Shown: in pieces, positions 1-9,211 of the stretch
Numbering within the stretch: position 1 is the stretch's first letter
How the letters are laid out: each line of letters begins with the position of its first letter
DNA from: Terrimicrobiaceae bacterium
Lineage (GTDB): Bacteria > Verrucomicrobiota > Verrucomicrobiia > Chthoniobacterales > JAATET01
Assembly: GCA_028713285.1 (NCBI GenBank)
Contig: JAQTOP010000012.1
Location: forward strand, 1-54,326
Direction of reading: 5' to 3'
DNA length: 54,326 nucleotides
The notes under the pieces: model-generated
The model's input: only the letters and a program-made list of their open reading frames with translations
Told to the model about the DNA's origin: nothing
Databases searched by the model: none
Program-made: the position numbers and the translations under genes

Positions 1-4
1 AAAT

Positions 5-283
5 TTATTTCGTCACTTTGGCGGTGTGAGAACCGTGCTTCTTGAAGATTCGCGTGGGCGAAAATTCTCCAAGCTTGTGGCCGACCATGTTCTCGGTGAC
101 GAACACCGGGATGAAGGTCTTGCCGTTGTGAATGTTAAAAGTGTGGCCGACGAAGTCCGGCGTGATCGTGGACCGGCGAGCCCAGGTCTTGATCGGCTTC
201 TTGAGGTTGGCGTCGTTGAGCTTGTCGATTTTCTCGAGCAGCTTCCATTCGACGAAGGGGCCTTTTTTGAGTGAACGTCCCAT
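5..283 (-). CDS. rpsS: 30S ribosomal protein S19
   Basis: This 92-residue protein has the usual S19 length and matches the family throughout, opening [10 protein letters not shown] and carrying the [11 protein letters not shown] stretch near the C terminus. S19 binds 16S rRNA in the head of the small subunit together with S13. It is the last complete gene of the run inside the window, 6 bp after rplB, and its TAA stop lies 4 bp from the window edge. The next gene is expected to be rplV, outside the window. Confidence 0.98.
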   Translation of the reverse strand: MGRSLKKGPFVEWKLLEKIDKLNDANLKKPIKTWARRSTITPDFVGHTFNIHNGKTFIPVFVTENMVGHKLGEFSPTRIFKKHGSHTAKVTK

Positions 284-289
284 GGCGCG

Positions 290-1144
290 TTATTTCCTGG
301 TTTTCTTCCTGCTTGGGCGGCGCTCCACGATGAAGCGGTCCGAGCCCTTGTGTTTGCGGCGGGTTTTGAATCCTTTGGAGAGCTGGCCCCACGGGCTCTG
401 CGGATGCTGCCGCCCGCCGCCGCCCTTGCTCTTGCCTTCGCCGCCGCCCATCGGGTGATCGACCGGATTCATCGCCATCCCGCGCACGTGCGGACGCTTG
501 CCGAGCCAGCGGGAGCGTCCCGCCTTGCCGCTTGAAATCTTGATGTGGTCGGTGTTTCCGACCTGGCCGACCGTCGCGTAGCAGGCCTCGTTGATCTTGC
601 GAATCTCGCCCGAAGCGAGCTTCACGAACACGTAACCGCCCTCGCGACTGTTCAGAATGGCCTGGGAACCGGCCGTGCGGACCATCTGGCCGCCGCGGCC
701 GGGAACGAATTCGATGTTGTGAACGCCGATTCCGAGCGGGATCGACTTGAGCGGAAGGGCGTTGCCGACCTTTGCATCGACGGACTCGCCGGCAGACACC
801 TTGTCGCCGACGCTCAGTCCGACAGGGGCGAGAATATATGTCTTCTCGCCGTCCGGGTATTGCAAAAGGGCGAGGCGGGCTGTGCGATTCGGATCGTATT
901 CGATCGCGATCACCTCGGCGGCGACGTCGCGCTTCGTGCGCTTGAAGTCGATCACACGGTAGCGGCGCTTGTGGCCTCCGCCGCGATGGCGCGAGGTCAT
1001 GCGCCCGTTGTTATTGCGGCCGCCGCTCTTCTTGATCGGCTCGAGCAGGCTTTTCTCCGGCTTGCTCTTCGTGATCTCCGCGAAATCGGGGAGCGTCTTG
1101 AAGCGGGCGGACGGGGTAAGAGGTCGGAAGGTTTTGAGTCCCAT
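290..1144 (-). CDS. rplB: 50S ribosomal protein L2
   Basis: This is a 284-residue L2, a core 23S rRNA-binding protein close to the peptidyl transferase centre. I chose the ATG that gives [14 protein letters not shown] because it matches the family N terminus; the frame is open further upstream, but that part overlaps rplW and is not L2-like. The conserved region [18 protein letters not shown], with the functionally important histidine, is intact near the C terminus. The gene sits 14 bp after rplW in the ribosomal operon. Confidence 0.97.
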   Translation of the reverse strand: MGLKTFRPLTPSARFKTLPDFAEITKSKPEKSLLEPIKKSGGRNNNGRMTSRHRGGGHKRRYRVIDFKRTKRDVAAEVIAIEYDPNRTARLALLQYPDGEKTYILAPVGLSVGDKVSAGESVDAKVGNALPLKSIPLGIGVHNIEFVPGRGGQMVRTAGSQAILNSREGGYVFVKLASGEIRKINEACYATVGQVGNTDHIKISSGKAGRSRWLGKRPHVRGMAMNPVDHPMGGGEGKSKGGGGRQHPQSPWGQLSKGFKTRRKHKGSDRFIVERRPSRKKTRK

Positions 1145-1158
1145 GGCTTGTGCGTGGT

Positions 1159-1443
1159 TTACACCAGGTCGAGCTTCTCGCCCGCCTTGAGCGTGACGAT
1201 GGCTTTTTTCCAATGCGGGGTGCGGCCGAAATCGGCCTTGCGCTCGCGCTTTTTCTTGCCCGCGTAGTTCGCGGTGTTCACATCGACCACCGCCTTCTTG
1301 AACAGGCGCTCAACGGCGAGCTTGATCTCGAGCTTGCTGGCGCTCGGAGCGACGCGGAAGGTGTATTTGCCGAGCTTCTCGGAAAGCAGCGTGGCCTTTT
1401 CCGTGAGGATGACGGTGTGGATTTTGTCGAAAACGGTGCTCAT
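1159..1443 (-). CDS. rplW: 50S ribosomal protein L23
   Basis: This 94-residue L23 starts at [16 protein letters not shown]. The frame is open upstream into rplD, but that extension is serine/arginine-rich shadow sequence. L23 binds 23S rRNA at the exit tunnel and is the docking site for trigger factor and SRP. The start lies 1 bp after the rplD stop, so translational coupling is likely. Confidence 0.96.
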   Translation of the reverse strand: MSTVFDKIHTVILTEKATLLSEKLGKYTFRVAPSASKLEIKLAVERLFKKAVVDVNTANYAGKKKRERKADFGRTPHWKKAIVTLKAGEKLDLV

Positions 1444-1444
1444 T

Positions 1445-2059
1445 TCAGGAGAGCCTTTCGGCGAGTTTGGCCACCGCGTCACGGGTGACGATGATCTTGT
1501 CGAACGCGAGGAGCTGCTCGGTATTGACGTCCGTGGCGGTCGCGAGAAACGACGTGCGGACGTTCCGCGCGGCCATGAAGGTATTCTCGTCGAACTGGCT
1601 GCCAACGATCAGTGTCTTGCGCGCGTCCCTGGCGGCGTCGCTGACGAGGCTGATGAACTGCCTGGTCTTCGGCTCCTTGACGGCGAATCCATCGACGACG
1701 AGCACGTCGCCGGCGAGGATGCGGGCGCTCAGCGCCTTCCGAAAGGCAAGCTTTTTGACCTGCTTAGGTACGTTCTTCGAATAATCGCGGGGCTTCGGGC
1801 CGTGGGCCACGCCGCCGCCGACCCATACGGGCGACGCGAACGAGCCGGCCCGGGCGCGGCCGGTGCCTTTTTGACGCCAGGGCTTGCGACCGGAGAGGTT
1901 CACATCGGCCTTGGTCTTCGTATTGGCGGTGCCGCTGCGGCGGGCCGCCTGGAGCGCGACCACGACATCATGAACGGCCTGATTGCCTTTCTTCTCGTCG
2001 GTGATCAGTTCGATGCGGGCCTCCTGGGCCTCTGCTGCGGTAAAAACGGTGGCGCTCAT
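1445..2059 (-). CDS. rplD: 50S ribosomal protein L4
   Basis: This 204-residue L4 contains the conserved KPWRQKGTGRARAGS loop that extends into the peptide exit tunnel. It lies 3 bp after rplC and 1 bp before rplW. In enterobacteria L4 also represses its own operon; I see no direct evidence here for or against that role. Confidence 0.97.
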   Translation of the reverse strand: MSATVFTAAEAQEARIELITDEKKGNQAVHDVVVALQAARRSGTANTKTKADVNLSGRKPWRQKGTGRARAGSFASPVWVGGGVAHGPKPRDYSKNVPKQVKKLAFRKALSARILAGDVLVVDGFAVKEPKTRQFISLVSDAARDARKTLIVGSQFDENTFMAARNVRTSFLATATDVNTEQLLAFDKIIVTRDAVAKLAERLS

Positions 2060-2062
2060 GGC

Positions 2063-2704
2063 TTACTTTTTCGCAACTTTCTTCTTGGAGGGGCGCACGG
2101 TGACGTAGCTGCCGTTCGCTCCGGGGATCGCGCCGCTCACGAGGATGACGTTCTCCGTCTCGCGCACCTGGACGATGCGGAGATTCTGGACGGTCTTGCG
2201 CTCGTCGCCCATGTGGCCGGGCATGCCCATGTTTTTCCACACGCGGCCCGGGGTCGAGCGATTGCCGATGGCGCCGTTCCGGCGGTGCATCATCGAACCG
2301 TGGGTCATGGGCTGGCCCTGGAAATTGTGCCGCTTCATCACGCCCTGGAAGCCCTTGCCCTTCGACTGGCCGATGACATCGACAAACTGGCCGACTTCAA
2401 AAATGGCGACGGGCACGTCCACGCTCTCCGGCGCGGCCTCGCCGTCCTTCAGGCGGAACTCGCGAACGAATCGCTTCGCGCCGCTCTCCGACTTCTTGAA
2501 GTGGCCGAGCTGCGCCTTGCTCACGCGCTGCGGCTTCTGATCGTCGAACCCAACCTGCACGGCGGCATAGCCGTCGCTCTCGGCAGTCTTGACCTGCAGG
2601 ATGCGATTGCCGCCCGTGGCGATGACGGTGACGGGCGTCGCAACGCCCTTGTCGTCATAGACGCGGGTCATTCCGAGTTTCTTTCCAAGCAATCCAATAC
2701 TCAT
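2063..2704 (-). CDS. rplC: 50S ribosomal protein L3
   Basis: This 213-residue L3 starts MSIGLLGKKLGMTRVY, a diagnostic family start. The internal MTHGSMMHRRNGAIG and GRVWKNMGMPGHMG segments match the long loop that reaches the peptidyl transferase centre. It follows rpsJ by 6 bp. Confidence 0.98.
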   Translation of the reverse strand: MSIGLLGKKLGMTRVYDDKGVATPVTVIATGGNRILQVKTAESDGYAAVQVGFDDQKPQRVSKAQLGHFKKSESGAKRFVREFRLKDGEAAPESVDVPVAIFEVGQFVDVIGQSKGKGFQGVMKRHNFQGQPMTHGSMMHRRNGAIGNRSTPGRVWKNMGMPGHMGDERKTVQNLRIVQVRETENVILVSGAIPGANGSYVTVRPSKKKVAKK

Positions 2705-2710
2705 GGCACG

Positions 2711-3022
2711 TCAGATTTTGATGGTGATGTCCACGCCGGCCGGGAGGTTGAGCTTGCGCAACTCGTCCACGGTCTTCGCGGTCGGCTCGACGATGTCGAG
2801 CAGGCGCTTGTGCGTGCGGATCTCGAATGCGTCCATGGACTTTTTGTCCACGTGCGGCGAGCGGTTCACGGTGAATTTCTCAATGCGGGTCGGCAGCGGG
2901 ATGGGGCCCGTGACCTTGGAGCCGGTGCGCTTCGCCGTCTCGACGATCTCCGCCGCGGATGCGTCGAGGATGCGATAGTCAAACGCCTTGAGGCGGATGC
3001 GGATTTTCTGGCCGTTCGTCAT
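2711..3022 (-). CDS. rpsJ: 30S ribosomal protein S10
   Basis: This 103-residue S10 carries the typical [14 protein letters not shown] start and the [20 protein letters not shown] core. S10 sits in the head of the small subunit and also acts in NusB/NusE antitermination. It follows fusA by 12 bp. In many bacteria a tuf gene lies between fusA and rpsJ; here there is none. Confidence 0.98.
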   Translation of the reverse strand: MTNGQKIRIRLKAFDYRILDASAAEIVETAKRTGSKVTGPIPLPTRIEKFTVNRSPHVDKKSMDAFEIRTHKRLLDIVEPTAKTVDELRKLNLPAGVDITIKI

Positions 3023-3034
3023 GATGGCAATCGA

Positions 3035-5212
3035 TTAGTTTTTCTGTTCAACGACCGCGTTGAGGACCTGTTGAGGGACTTGCTCGAAGTGCGAGGGCTC
3101 CATCGAGTAGGAGGAGCGGCCCTTCGAGAGGGAGCGGATGGCGGTGGCGTAGCCGAACATTTCGGCCAGCGGCACCTCGGCGTTGACGGTGGTGAGGTTG
3201 CCCTTGGTCTCGAGACCCGAGATCTTGGCGCGGCGGCGGTTCAGGTCGCCCATGATGTCGCCCTGGAACTCGTCCGGCGTAATGTTTTCGACCTTCATGA
3301 TCGGCTCGAGGAGAATCGGCTTCGCATTCTTGAGGCCGTCCTTGAGCGCGAAGATGGCGGCCATCTTGAAGGCCATTTCGTTCGAGTCCACGTCGTGGAA
3401 GCTGCCGTCCACGATCTGGACGGCGATGTCGATGACCGGATAGCCGCCGATGATGCCATTGAGCGTGGCTTCGTTGAGGCCCTTGATGACTGCGGGAATG
3501 AATTCTTTCGGAATCGAGCCGCCCACGGTTTTGTTCTCGATGGTGACGCCCTTGCCGCGTTCGTTCGGACCGAGCTTGATGACAACGTGCCCGTATTGGC
3601 CGCGGCCACCGGATTGTTTGACGAGCTTGCCCTCGCCGTCGGCCTCCTGAAGGATGGTTTCCTTGTAGGCGATCTGCGGTTTGCCGGAATTCGCCTCGAC
3701 CTTGAACTCGCGCAGCATGCGGTCGCGGATGATTTCGAGGTGCAGCTCGCCCATGCCGGCGATGATCGTCTGGCCGGTGTCTTCGTTCGTAAAGACGCGG
3801 AAGGTCGGATCCTCCTCGGCCAGCCGCTGGAGGGCGATGCCCATCTTTTCCTGGTCCACCTTGGTCTTTGGCTCGACGGCCATCGAGATCACGGGGTCGG
3901 GAAACGAGGGCGGCTCGAGCAGAATCGGAAAATCCTCGTCGCAGAGCGTGTCGCCGGTCGTGATGTTCTTGATGCCGACGATGGCGGCGATGTCGCCCGA
4001 GTAACAGGTGTCGATGTCCTCGCGCTTGTCGGCCTGAATCTGAATAAGGCGGCTGATGCGCTCGCGCTTGTTCGTGCGGGGGTTGTAAACGGTGTCGCCC
4101 TTCGAGAGCTTGCCGGAATAAACGCGGAAAAAGACGAGCTTGCCGACGAACGGATCGCTCCACAGCTTGAAAGCGAGCGAACAGAATTTGCCGTTGTCGT
4201 CCGCCGAGGCCTGCATTTCCTCGCCGGAGTCGGGGCTCTGGCCCTTCGCCGGCGGAATCTCGATGGGGCTCGGGAGATAATCCACGACGGCATCGACGAG
4301 GAACTGCACGCCCTTGTTCTTGAAGGCGGAGCCGCCCGCGACCGGAACGAAGCGGTTCGCGATGGTCTGGCGGCGGATGGCGGCCTTGAGTTGCTCCTTG
4401 CTGATCGGCTGCTCCTCGAGGAAGAGCGTGCCAATCTCGTCGTCGAGATCGCACATTTGATCGACGATGTCCTGATACGCCTTCTCGGCGATGGGCTTCA
4501 ACTCAGCGGGAATTTCCTCAATGGAATAAACCGAGCCGTGCGCGTCGCTGTCCGAATACAGGACGGCTTTTTGATTCAGGACGTCGATCTGGCCCTTGAG
4601 CGTATCTTCCCTGCCCCACGGAATGAGGATCGGCCAGACGTTTGCGCCCAGCTTCGTGCGCATGCTTTCAACGGCGGCATCGAAGTCGGCGCCCACGCGG
4701 TCCATTTTGTTGACGAAGGCAATGCGCGGCACGCCGTATTTGGTCGCCTGGCGCCACACGGTCTCGGACTGCGGCTGCACGCCGGCGACGCCGCAAAACA
4801 CGGCAATCGCGCCGTCCAGCACACGGAGCGAACGTTCGACTTCGGCCGTGAAATCGACGTGGCCGGGGGTGTCGATGATATTGACGCGCTGCTTGATGCC
4901 CTCGAAGGCCTTGTAAATGCCCGCGACTGGCTCCTTTTTCTGCAACCACGAGCAGGTCGTGGCAGCGGAGGTGATCGTGATGCCGCGCTCGCGCTCCTGT
5001 TCCATCCAGTCGGTGACGGTCGTGCCTTCATGCACCTCGCCGATCTTGTGGATCATGCCGGTGTAGAAAAGAATGCGCTCGGTGAGCGTCGTCTTGCCCG
5101 CGTCGATGTGGGCGCAGATCCCAATGTTGCGCGTGCGATCGAGCGGGAACGCGCGATTGGGCGAGTTCGGGTTTGCCGGAGCGGCGGGTTTTTCCTGGAG
5201 CGTGGCGGACAT
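3035..5212 (-). CDS. fusA: Elongation factor G
   Basis: This 725-residue EF-G is the GTPase that drives translocation of the ribosome. The P-loop region reads [16 protein letters not shown] near residue 33, followed by the switch segment [10 protein letters not shown], the DTPGHVDF motif and [10 protein letters not shown]. The C-terminal half has the domain IV and V signatures GRGQYGHV and [13 protein letters not shown]. It is about 25 residues longer than typical EF-G, partly from an N-terminal Ala/Pro-rich tail. The gene sits between rpsG and rpsJ. Confidence 0.98.
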   Translation of the reverse strand: MSATLQEKPAAPANPNSPNRAFPLDRTRNIGICAHIDAGKTTLTERILFYTGMIHKIGEVHEGTTVTDWMEQERERGITITSAATTCSWLQKKEPVAGIYKAFEGIKQRVNIIDTPGHVDFTAEVERSLRVLDGAIAVFCGVAGVQPQSETVWRQATKYGVPRIAFVNKMDRVGADFDAAVESMRTKLGANVWPILIPWGREDTLKGQIDVLNQKAVLYSDSDAHGSVYSIEEIPAELKPIAEKAYQDIVDQMCDLDDEIGTLFLEEQPISKEQLKAAIRRQTIANRFVPVAGGSAFKNKGVQFLVDAVVDYLPSPIEIPPAKGQSPDSGEEMQASADDNGKFCSLAFKLWSDPFVGKLVFFRVYSGKLSKGDTVYNPRTNKRERISRLIQIQADKREDIDTCYSGDIAAIVGIKNITTGDTLCDEDFPILLEPPSFPDPVISMAVEPKTKVDQEKMGIALQRLAEEDPTFRVFTNEDTGQTIIAGMGELHLEIIRDRMLREFKVEANSGKPQIAYKETILQEADGEGKLVKQSGGRGQYGHVVIKLGPNERGKGVTIENKTVGGSIPKEFIPAVIKGLNEATLNGIIGGYPVIDIAVQIVDGSFHDVDSNEMAFKMAAIFALKDGLKNAKPILLEPIMKVENITPDEFQGDIMGDLNRRRAKISGLETKGNLTTVNAEVPLAEMFGYATAIRSLSKGRSSYSMEPSHFEQVPQQVLNAVVEQKN

Positions 5213-5235
5213 GAAAAAAGATCGAAAAGACTGGA

Positions 5236-5715
5236 TTATTTGCCCCAGCGGAAGTGGGCGAACGCGCGGTTGGCCTGCGCCATCTTGTGCATGTCGTCGC
5301 GTTTCTTGATGCCGTTGCCCTGGCCGGCCGCGGCGTCGCGGAGCTCGTAGGCGAGCGCGTCCTTCATGGCCACGCCCTTGCGTTTGTTGGCGAAAGTGAC
5401 GAGCCAGCGCATCGCGAGGGCGACCTGGCGATCCTGAGGGACTTCCATCGGCACCTGGTAGGTCGCTCCGCCGACGCGGCGGGACTTGACCTCGAGGCGC
5501 GGGCGGACGTTTTCGATGGCCTTGTTGAGCGTCTCGAGCGGATCGACCGTGTCGCTGCCTTCGCGCGATTTGTCGATGGCGCCATAGACGATCTTTTCCG
5601 CAACCGACTTCTTGCCGGCCAGCATGACCGCGCTGATGAGGCGCGCCACGAGCGGGCTCGCGTAGCGACTGTCGCGTTTGACTTCCTTATGAATAACTCT
5701 GCGTCTGCGGGACAT
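5236..5715 (-). CDS. rpsG: 30S ribosomal protein S7
   Basis: This 159-residue S7 starts [18 protein letters not shown] and has the conserved [16 protein letters not shown] and YQVPMEV segments. S7 nucleates assembly of the small-subunit head and binds near the E site. It lies 18 bp after rpsL and 23 bp before fusA, the standard str order. Confidence 0.98.
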   Translation of the reverse strand: MSRRRRVIHKEVKRDSRYASPLVARLISAVMLAGKKSVAEKIVYGAIDKSREGSDTVDPLETLNKAIENVRPRLEVKSRRVGGATYQVPMEVPQDRQVALAMRWLVTFANKRKGVAMKDALAYELRDAAAGQGNGIKKRDDMHKMAQANRAFAHFRWGK

Positions 5716-5733
5716 GGCGTGGTATAAAACGGT

Positions 5734-6156
5734 TTACTTTTTCTTGCCCTTGGCGCCCTTCGTGCCTTTGGCGTCTTCCTGGCCGGGCTTCGGACGCTTC
5801 GCGCCGTATTTCGAGCGGCTGCGGCGGCGGCCATCCACCCCCAGGCTGTCGAGCGACCCGCGGACGATGTGGTAACGGACGCCGGGAAGATCCTTCACGC
5901 GACCGCCGCGCACGAGCACGATCGAGTGCTCCTGCAAATTATGCCCCTCGCCGGGAATGTAGGCGATGACTTCCTGGCCGTTCGTGAGGCGCACCTTGGC
6001 GACCTTGCGGAGCGCGGAGTTCGGCTTCTTCGGCGTGCGGGTCATGACCTGCACGCATACGCCGCGGCGCTGCGGACAATTCACCAGCGCGGGCGACTTC
6101 GATTTGACAGTCACCTTGCGGCGTCCCTTGCGGACCAGTTGATTGATTGTGGGCAT
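5734..6156 (-). CDS. rpsL: 30S ribosomal protein S12
   Basis: The start [12 protein letters not shown] is the family N terminus; the frame is open 18 codons further upstream but that part is not S12-like. The decoding-centre segments [15 protein letters not shown] and [18 protein letters not shown] are intact. The lysine in TPKKPNS is the usual site of streptomycin-resistance changes and is wild type. At 140 residues it is about 15 longer than the usual S12, because of a Lys/Gly-rich C-terminal tail ([10 protein letters not shown]). It is the first gene of the ribosomal run. Confidence 0.97.
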   Translation of the reverse strand: MPTINQLVRKGRRKVTVKSKSPALVNCPQRRGVCVQVMTRTPKKPNSALRKVAKVRLTNGQEVIAYIPGEGHNLQEHSIVLVRGGRVKDLPGVRYHIVRGSLDSLGVDGRRRSRSKYGAKRPKPGQEDAKGTKGAKGKKK

Positions 6157-6193
6157 TGGATGATTTCCGAAAATTCTTCCGCTTAAAAAATCC

Positions 6194-6237
6194 GGGGACA
6201 AAAAAACCACACGGCGATGTGGTTGTCACGTGTCCCC
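6194..6237 (-). promoter_or_regulatory. Nested hairpin with U-tract upstream of rpsL (attenuator or terminator)
   Basis: Outer arms GGGGACA (6194-6200) and TGTCCCC (6231-6237) enclose a perfect 7-bp inner stem, AACCACA (6205-6211) and TGTGGTT (6218-6224), with a 6-nt loop. Read on the minus strand the inner stem runs straight into seven T residues, the form of an intrinsic terminator. It ends about 45 bp before the rpsL start and about 90 bp after the araC-like stop. It may terminate the upstream gene or attenuate the ribosomal operon; the outer stem would compete with the U-tract. Confidence 0.6.
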
Positions 6238-6257
6238 GTCGTTGTGCGGGAACGGTG

Positions 6258-6285
6258 AGATTACTGGAATGACGCGCGTGCGCAA
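6258..6285 (-). promoter_or_regulatory. Candidate promoter of the str/S10 operon
   Basis: On the minus strand TTGCGC (6280-6285) and TAATCT (6258-6263) are 16 bp apart. Transcription would start near 6250, just before the nested hairpin at 6194-6237, making that hairpin part of the leader. The -35 match is weak, so this is tentative. Confidence 0.3.
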
Positions 6286-6326
6286 CAAGAAAGTTACAAA
6301 TTTTGAAACACCCGCCGGGCCAGATT

Positions 6327-7250
6327 TCAAGCGGTTCGCGGGGTGATCGACGCTTCCCGCGGACGGCGGCCATACAGGCAGGGACAGCATCCGAAGGCCT
6401 CGGCGAACGCCTTGCTGAAATGGCTCAGGCTCGAATAGCCGACCGTCATCGCCGCCTCGGTGACATTCGCCTCGCCGCTCCGCAGCAGCTCCGCGGCTCG
6501 ATCCAGCCGCGCCCGGCGCAGGAAAGCGGTGAGCGTCAATCCCGTTTCCTGACGAAAAATCCGGCTCAAGTAAAAGGGACTGCAGCCCACGCGGCGACCG
6601 AGGTCGGAAAGCGACGGAGGGTTCTCGATGTCCGCAAGCAAAATCTCACGCGCCCTGGCGGCGCGCTCGCGACCGACCCGTTTCGTCCGCTCGCAAAAAG
6701 GCTCCTCCGCCTCGTTCACGATCAACGCATGCGACACCATCTCCAGCGCCTTCGCATGATGCCAGCAAGCCCAATCGGAGAAAGCGTGGGGCGGCCGCAA
6801 CACATCCGCCGCAAGCCGGGAGACGTGCGCCGGCATCGCGACCGTTTCACTCGCAGCCGAGCCGCTTCCCGGCCCTTCGAGAAATCGGCGAACCGGCTCG
6901 CGCAGAGTCTTCATCGAATCCGCAAGCCAGCGCGAGACCCACGGACGCCGCATTTCCAGCGCCACGAATCGGTGGCGCTCTCCGCTCATCCGCTCGAATT
7001 GAAGGCGCCGCTTCGGCGCGCAGACCACCACCATGGCGCCTGGCGCCAGCAAAGCCGCCACGCCATCATGGAACCTTCCGTTGCCGGAAAGATTCAGGCA
7101 CAGGACGAGCGAGTGCGCGTCGAACCAGTGCCTCTCCGCGGGTTCCTCTCGGGCGTCCCAGCGCGTGATTCGAAATCCCTCGGCGCGAACGTCTCCAAAG
7201 CTCGCCCGGTGCGGTTCACTGGTCGGCGGCGATTTCTCCATGTGCTTCAT
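6327..7250 (-). CDS. AraC-family transcriptional regulator
   Basis: This 307-residue protein has an AraC-type double helix-turn-helix in its last 100 residues (SLSDLGRRVGCSPFYLSRIF and the signature region around VGYSSLSHFSKAF). The N-terminal part is a cupin-like sensor with no recognisable ligand motif. It lies at the 3' end of the heme-uptake cluster on the same strand, so it may regulate iron or heme acquisition as siderophore-responsive AraC proteins do; that is inference. An alternative start at 7241 (MEKSPP) would shorten it by three residues. Confidence 0.85.
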   Translation of the reverse strand: MKHMEKSPPTSEPHRASFGDVRAEGFRITRWDAREEPAERHWFDAHSLVLCLNLSGNGRFHDGVAALLAPGAMVVVCAPKRRLQFERMSGERHRFVALEMRRPWVSRWLADSMKTLREPVRRFLEGPGSGSAASETVAMPAHVSRLAADVLRPPHAFSDWACWHHAKALEMVSHALIVNEAEEPFCERTKRVGRERAARAREILLADIENPPSLSDLGRRVGCSPFYLSRIFRQETGLTLTAFLRRARLDRAAELLRSGEANVTEAAMTVGYSSLSHFSKAFAEAFGCCPCLYGRRPREASITPRTA

Positions 7251-7271
7251 GCTTCTGCGAGTTGAATTACA

Positions 7272-7286
7272 TGAGACTGAGTCTCA
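7272..7286. promoter_or_regulatory. 7-1-7 inverted repeat resembling a Fur box
   Basis: TGAGACT-G-AGTCTCA is a perfect 7-1-7 dyad 21 bp upstream of the AraC-family start. Fur operators have the same 7-1-7 geometry and often read TGAGAATnATTCTCA, so this differs at one position per arm. Its position beside heme-uptake genes fits iron control. It could equally be the operator of the AraC protein. Confidence 0.45.
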
Positions 7287-7337
7287 GTCACAAGAAGTTT
7301 GTTTTGAGATTCAATCAGGATCAACCGCGCGTGCGTT

Positions 7338-8105
7338 TCACCCGGCGCTGAACAGCACGTCCCGGCCGGCCTCGATCCGGCGCACGCGCAGTCCGTAGGC
7401 GATGCCCAGCCAGTCCGGAGTGAGGATGGCGTTCGCGTCGCCGGAGCCCAGCACCCGTCCATAATGCATCAGCACGACCTTGTCCGCATAGCGCATGCAG
7501 AGGTTCAGGTCGTGCAGCACGACGACCGCGCAGCCGCCCGAATCGGCGAAGCGGCGCAACACCCGCAGCACGTCGTGCTGGTGCCGCAGGTCGAGGCTCG
7601 ATGTCGGTTCGTCGAGCAGAAGACAGCGGCCCCCGCCATCGAGTCCTACCTGCGCGAGCGCCCGGGCGAGATGGACCCGCTGGCGCTCCCCGCCGGACAG
7701 CGTGGTGTAGTCCCTCGACGCGGCCCTCGCCAGATCGACCGCATCGAGCGCGGCGGCGGCGGCGGATTCATCCACGCCCGGCGCGCCGCGTTCGAGATGC
7801 GGCGCGCGGCCCTGCAGGACGACCTCGGCCACGGTGAAAGGAAAATTCAGCGCGCTCGATTGCGGCACCACGGCGCGCCGCCGCGCCAGCTCGACGGGCC
7901 GCCAATCCGCCAGCGGACGGCCGAAGTATCTCACGCTCCCGCGGTCGGGCCGGCAATCGCCGCAGAGCACGCGCAGCAGCGTGGATTTGCCGGCGCCATT
8001 TGCGCCGAGGATGGCCGTAATCCCGCCCGCGGCCGCGCGGAAATTCACGTCGCTTACGATGGGACGCCCCATCCGCTCGACCACGATGCCGCGCGCGTCG
8101 ATCAC
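7338..8105 (-). CDS. hmuV: Heme/iron ABC transporter ATP-binding protein
   Basis: This 255-residue ATPase has Walker A GANGAGKST (about residues 34-42), the signature LSGGERQR, and Walker B CLLLDEPTSSLD. I start it at the GTG (VIDARGIVVE) that overlaps the hmuU stop by GTGA; the frame is open much further upstream, but that is shadow of hmuU. It would energise import through HmuU. It is the last transporter gene of the cluster, about 90 bp before the regulator. Confidence 0.9.
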   Translation of the reverse strand: MIDARGIVVERMGRPIVSDVNFRAAAGGITAILGANGAGKSTLLRVLCGDCRPDRGSVRYFGRPLADWRPVELARRRAVVPQSSALNFPFTVAEVVLQGRAPHLERGAPGVDESAAAAALDAVDLARAASRDYTTLSGGERQRVHLARALAQVGLDGGGRCLLLDEPTSSLDLRHQHDVLRVLRRFADSGGCAVVVLHDLNLCMRYADKVVLMHYGRVLGSGDANAILTPDWLGIAYGLRVRRIEAGRDVLFSAG

Positions 8106-9211
8106 GGCTGCCAGGCGACCTTTACCCGCAGCAGGAGCCAAAGAAAAAACGGCGCTCCGAGCAACGCGGTGAGAATCCCGATTGGCAGCTCCGCCGGCGC
8201 GACAATGCATCGCGCGAACAAATCCGCCGCCACGAGCAGGGCCGCTCCCAGCAGCGCCGAGGCCGGCAGGAGAAAGCGGTGGTCGGGCCCCGCCGCCAGC
8301 CGGATCGCGTGCGGGACGATCAGCCCGACGAATCCGATCACGCCGGCGAATGCGACGGAGAGCCCGACCATGACCGCGGCCAGCGCCATCACGATCCACT
8401 TCGTCCGCCAGACGTCGAAGCCGAGATGACCCGCCTCCTCCTCGCCGAGCAGCAGGGCATTGAGCGCCCTCGCCGCGAAAGGCAGCAGCGCGAGGCCGAG
8501 CAGCACGCCCGGCGCGACAAGCGCGACTTTCGGCCAACTGGCAGCGCCAAGGCTGCCGAGCAGCCAGAACGTGAGATCGCGCACCTGCTGGTCCGTCGCG
8601 AGAAACGTGAGAAAGCCCGTCGCCGCGCTTGCAAGGGCGTTGATCGCCACGCCCGCCAGCAGCATGGTCGCCATCACGGGACGGCCTTCGTGCAACGACA
8701 CCCGGTAAATCGCGAGGACGGCCGCGAGGCTGCCGGCGAACGCCGCGACCGGGAGAAGAAATGGCGCCGCCCATCCCGGCAGCGCGGGCGTCAGGCGATG
8801 ACCGAGCACGATGATGCCGACCGCGCCCAGGGCGCCGGCGGCGGAAACGCCGATCAGCCCGGGATCGGCCAGCGGATTGCGAAAGAGGCCCTGGAATGCC
8901 GCGCCGGCCGTCGCCAGCGCCGCGCCAATGCACGCGGCGAGCACCACGCGCGGCAGGCGGATCCGCTCGATCACCAGCCGCTCCGCCGCGCCGATCGGCT
9001 CGGCGGGAAATCCGAGCCGCCCCATCGCCCAGGCGCCGAGATCCCGCGGAGGAATGCGCATGGGCCCGATCATCATCGCGGCGAGCCCCGCGCCGGCCAG
9101 CAGCGCCACCAGGCCGGCGAATTGCCAGCGGCGCCGGACGCGGGCTCGACGCAATTGGACGCGCAGATCCGGCGGCCCGGCGGGCGGCGCGGCGATTGCA
9201 GCGAGAGCCAT
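8102..9211 (-). CDS. hmuU: Heme/iron ABC transporter permease (FecCD family)
   Basis: This 369-residue polytopic membrane protein of the BtuC/FecCD family has about ten hydrophobic segments. Family landmarks include GAAFQGLFRNPLADPGLIGVS, the ATAGAA-type helix and IGFVGLIVPHAIRLAAGPDHR. It forms the inner-membrane channel. It starts directly before the hmuT stop (9211/9212) and overlaps hmuV by 4 bp, so the three are translationally coupled. Confidence 0.93.
   Translation of the reverse strand: MALAAIAAPPAGPPDLRVQLRRARVRRRWQFAGLVALLAGAGLAAMMIGPMRIPPRDLGAWAMGRLGFPAEPIGAAERLVIERIRLPRVVLAACIGAALATAGAAFQGLFRNPLADPGLIGVSAAGALGAVGIIVLGHRLTPALPGWAAPFLLPVAAFAGSLAAVLAIYRVSLHEGRPVMATMLLAGVAINALASAATGFLTFLATDQQVRDLTFWLLGSLGAASWPKVALVAPGVLLGLALLPFAARALNALLLGEEEAGHLGFDVWRTKWIVMALAAVMVGLSVAFAGVIGFVGLIVPHAIRLAAGPDHRFLLPASALLGAALLVAADLFARCIVAPAELPIGILTALLGAPFFLWLLLRVKVAWQP

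Noticed and set aside
1274-5350. A 1358-codon plus-strand open frame across the ribosomal genes
   Set aside because: It is antisense to rplD, rplC, rpsJ and fusA, all clear genes; its length comes from high GC and it has no domain-like sequence.
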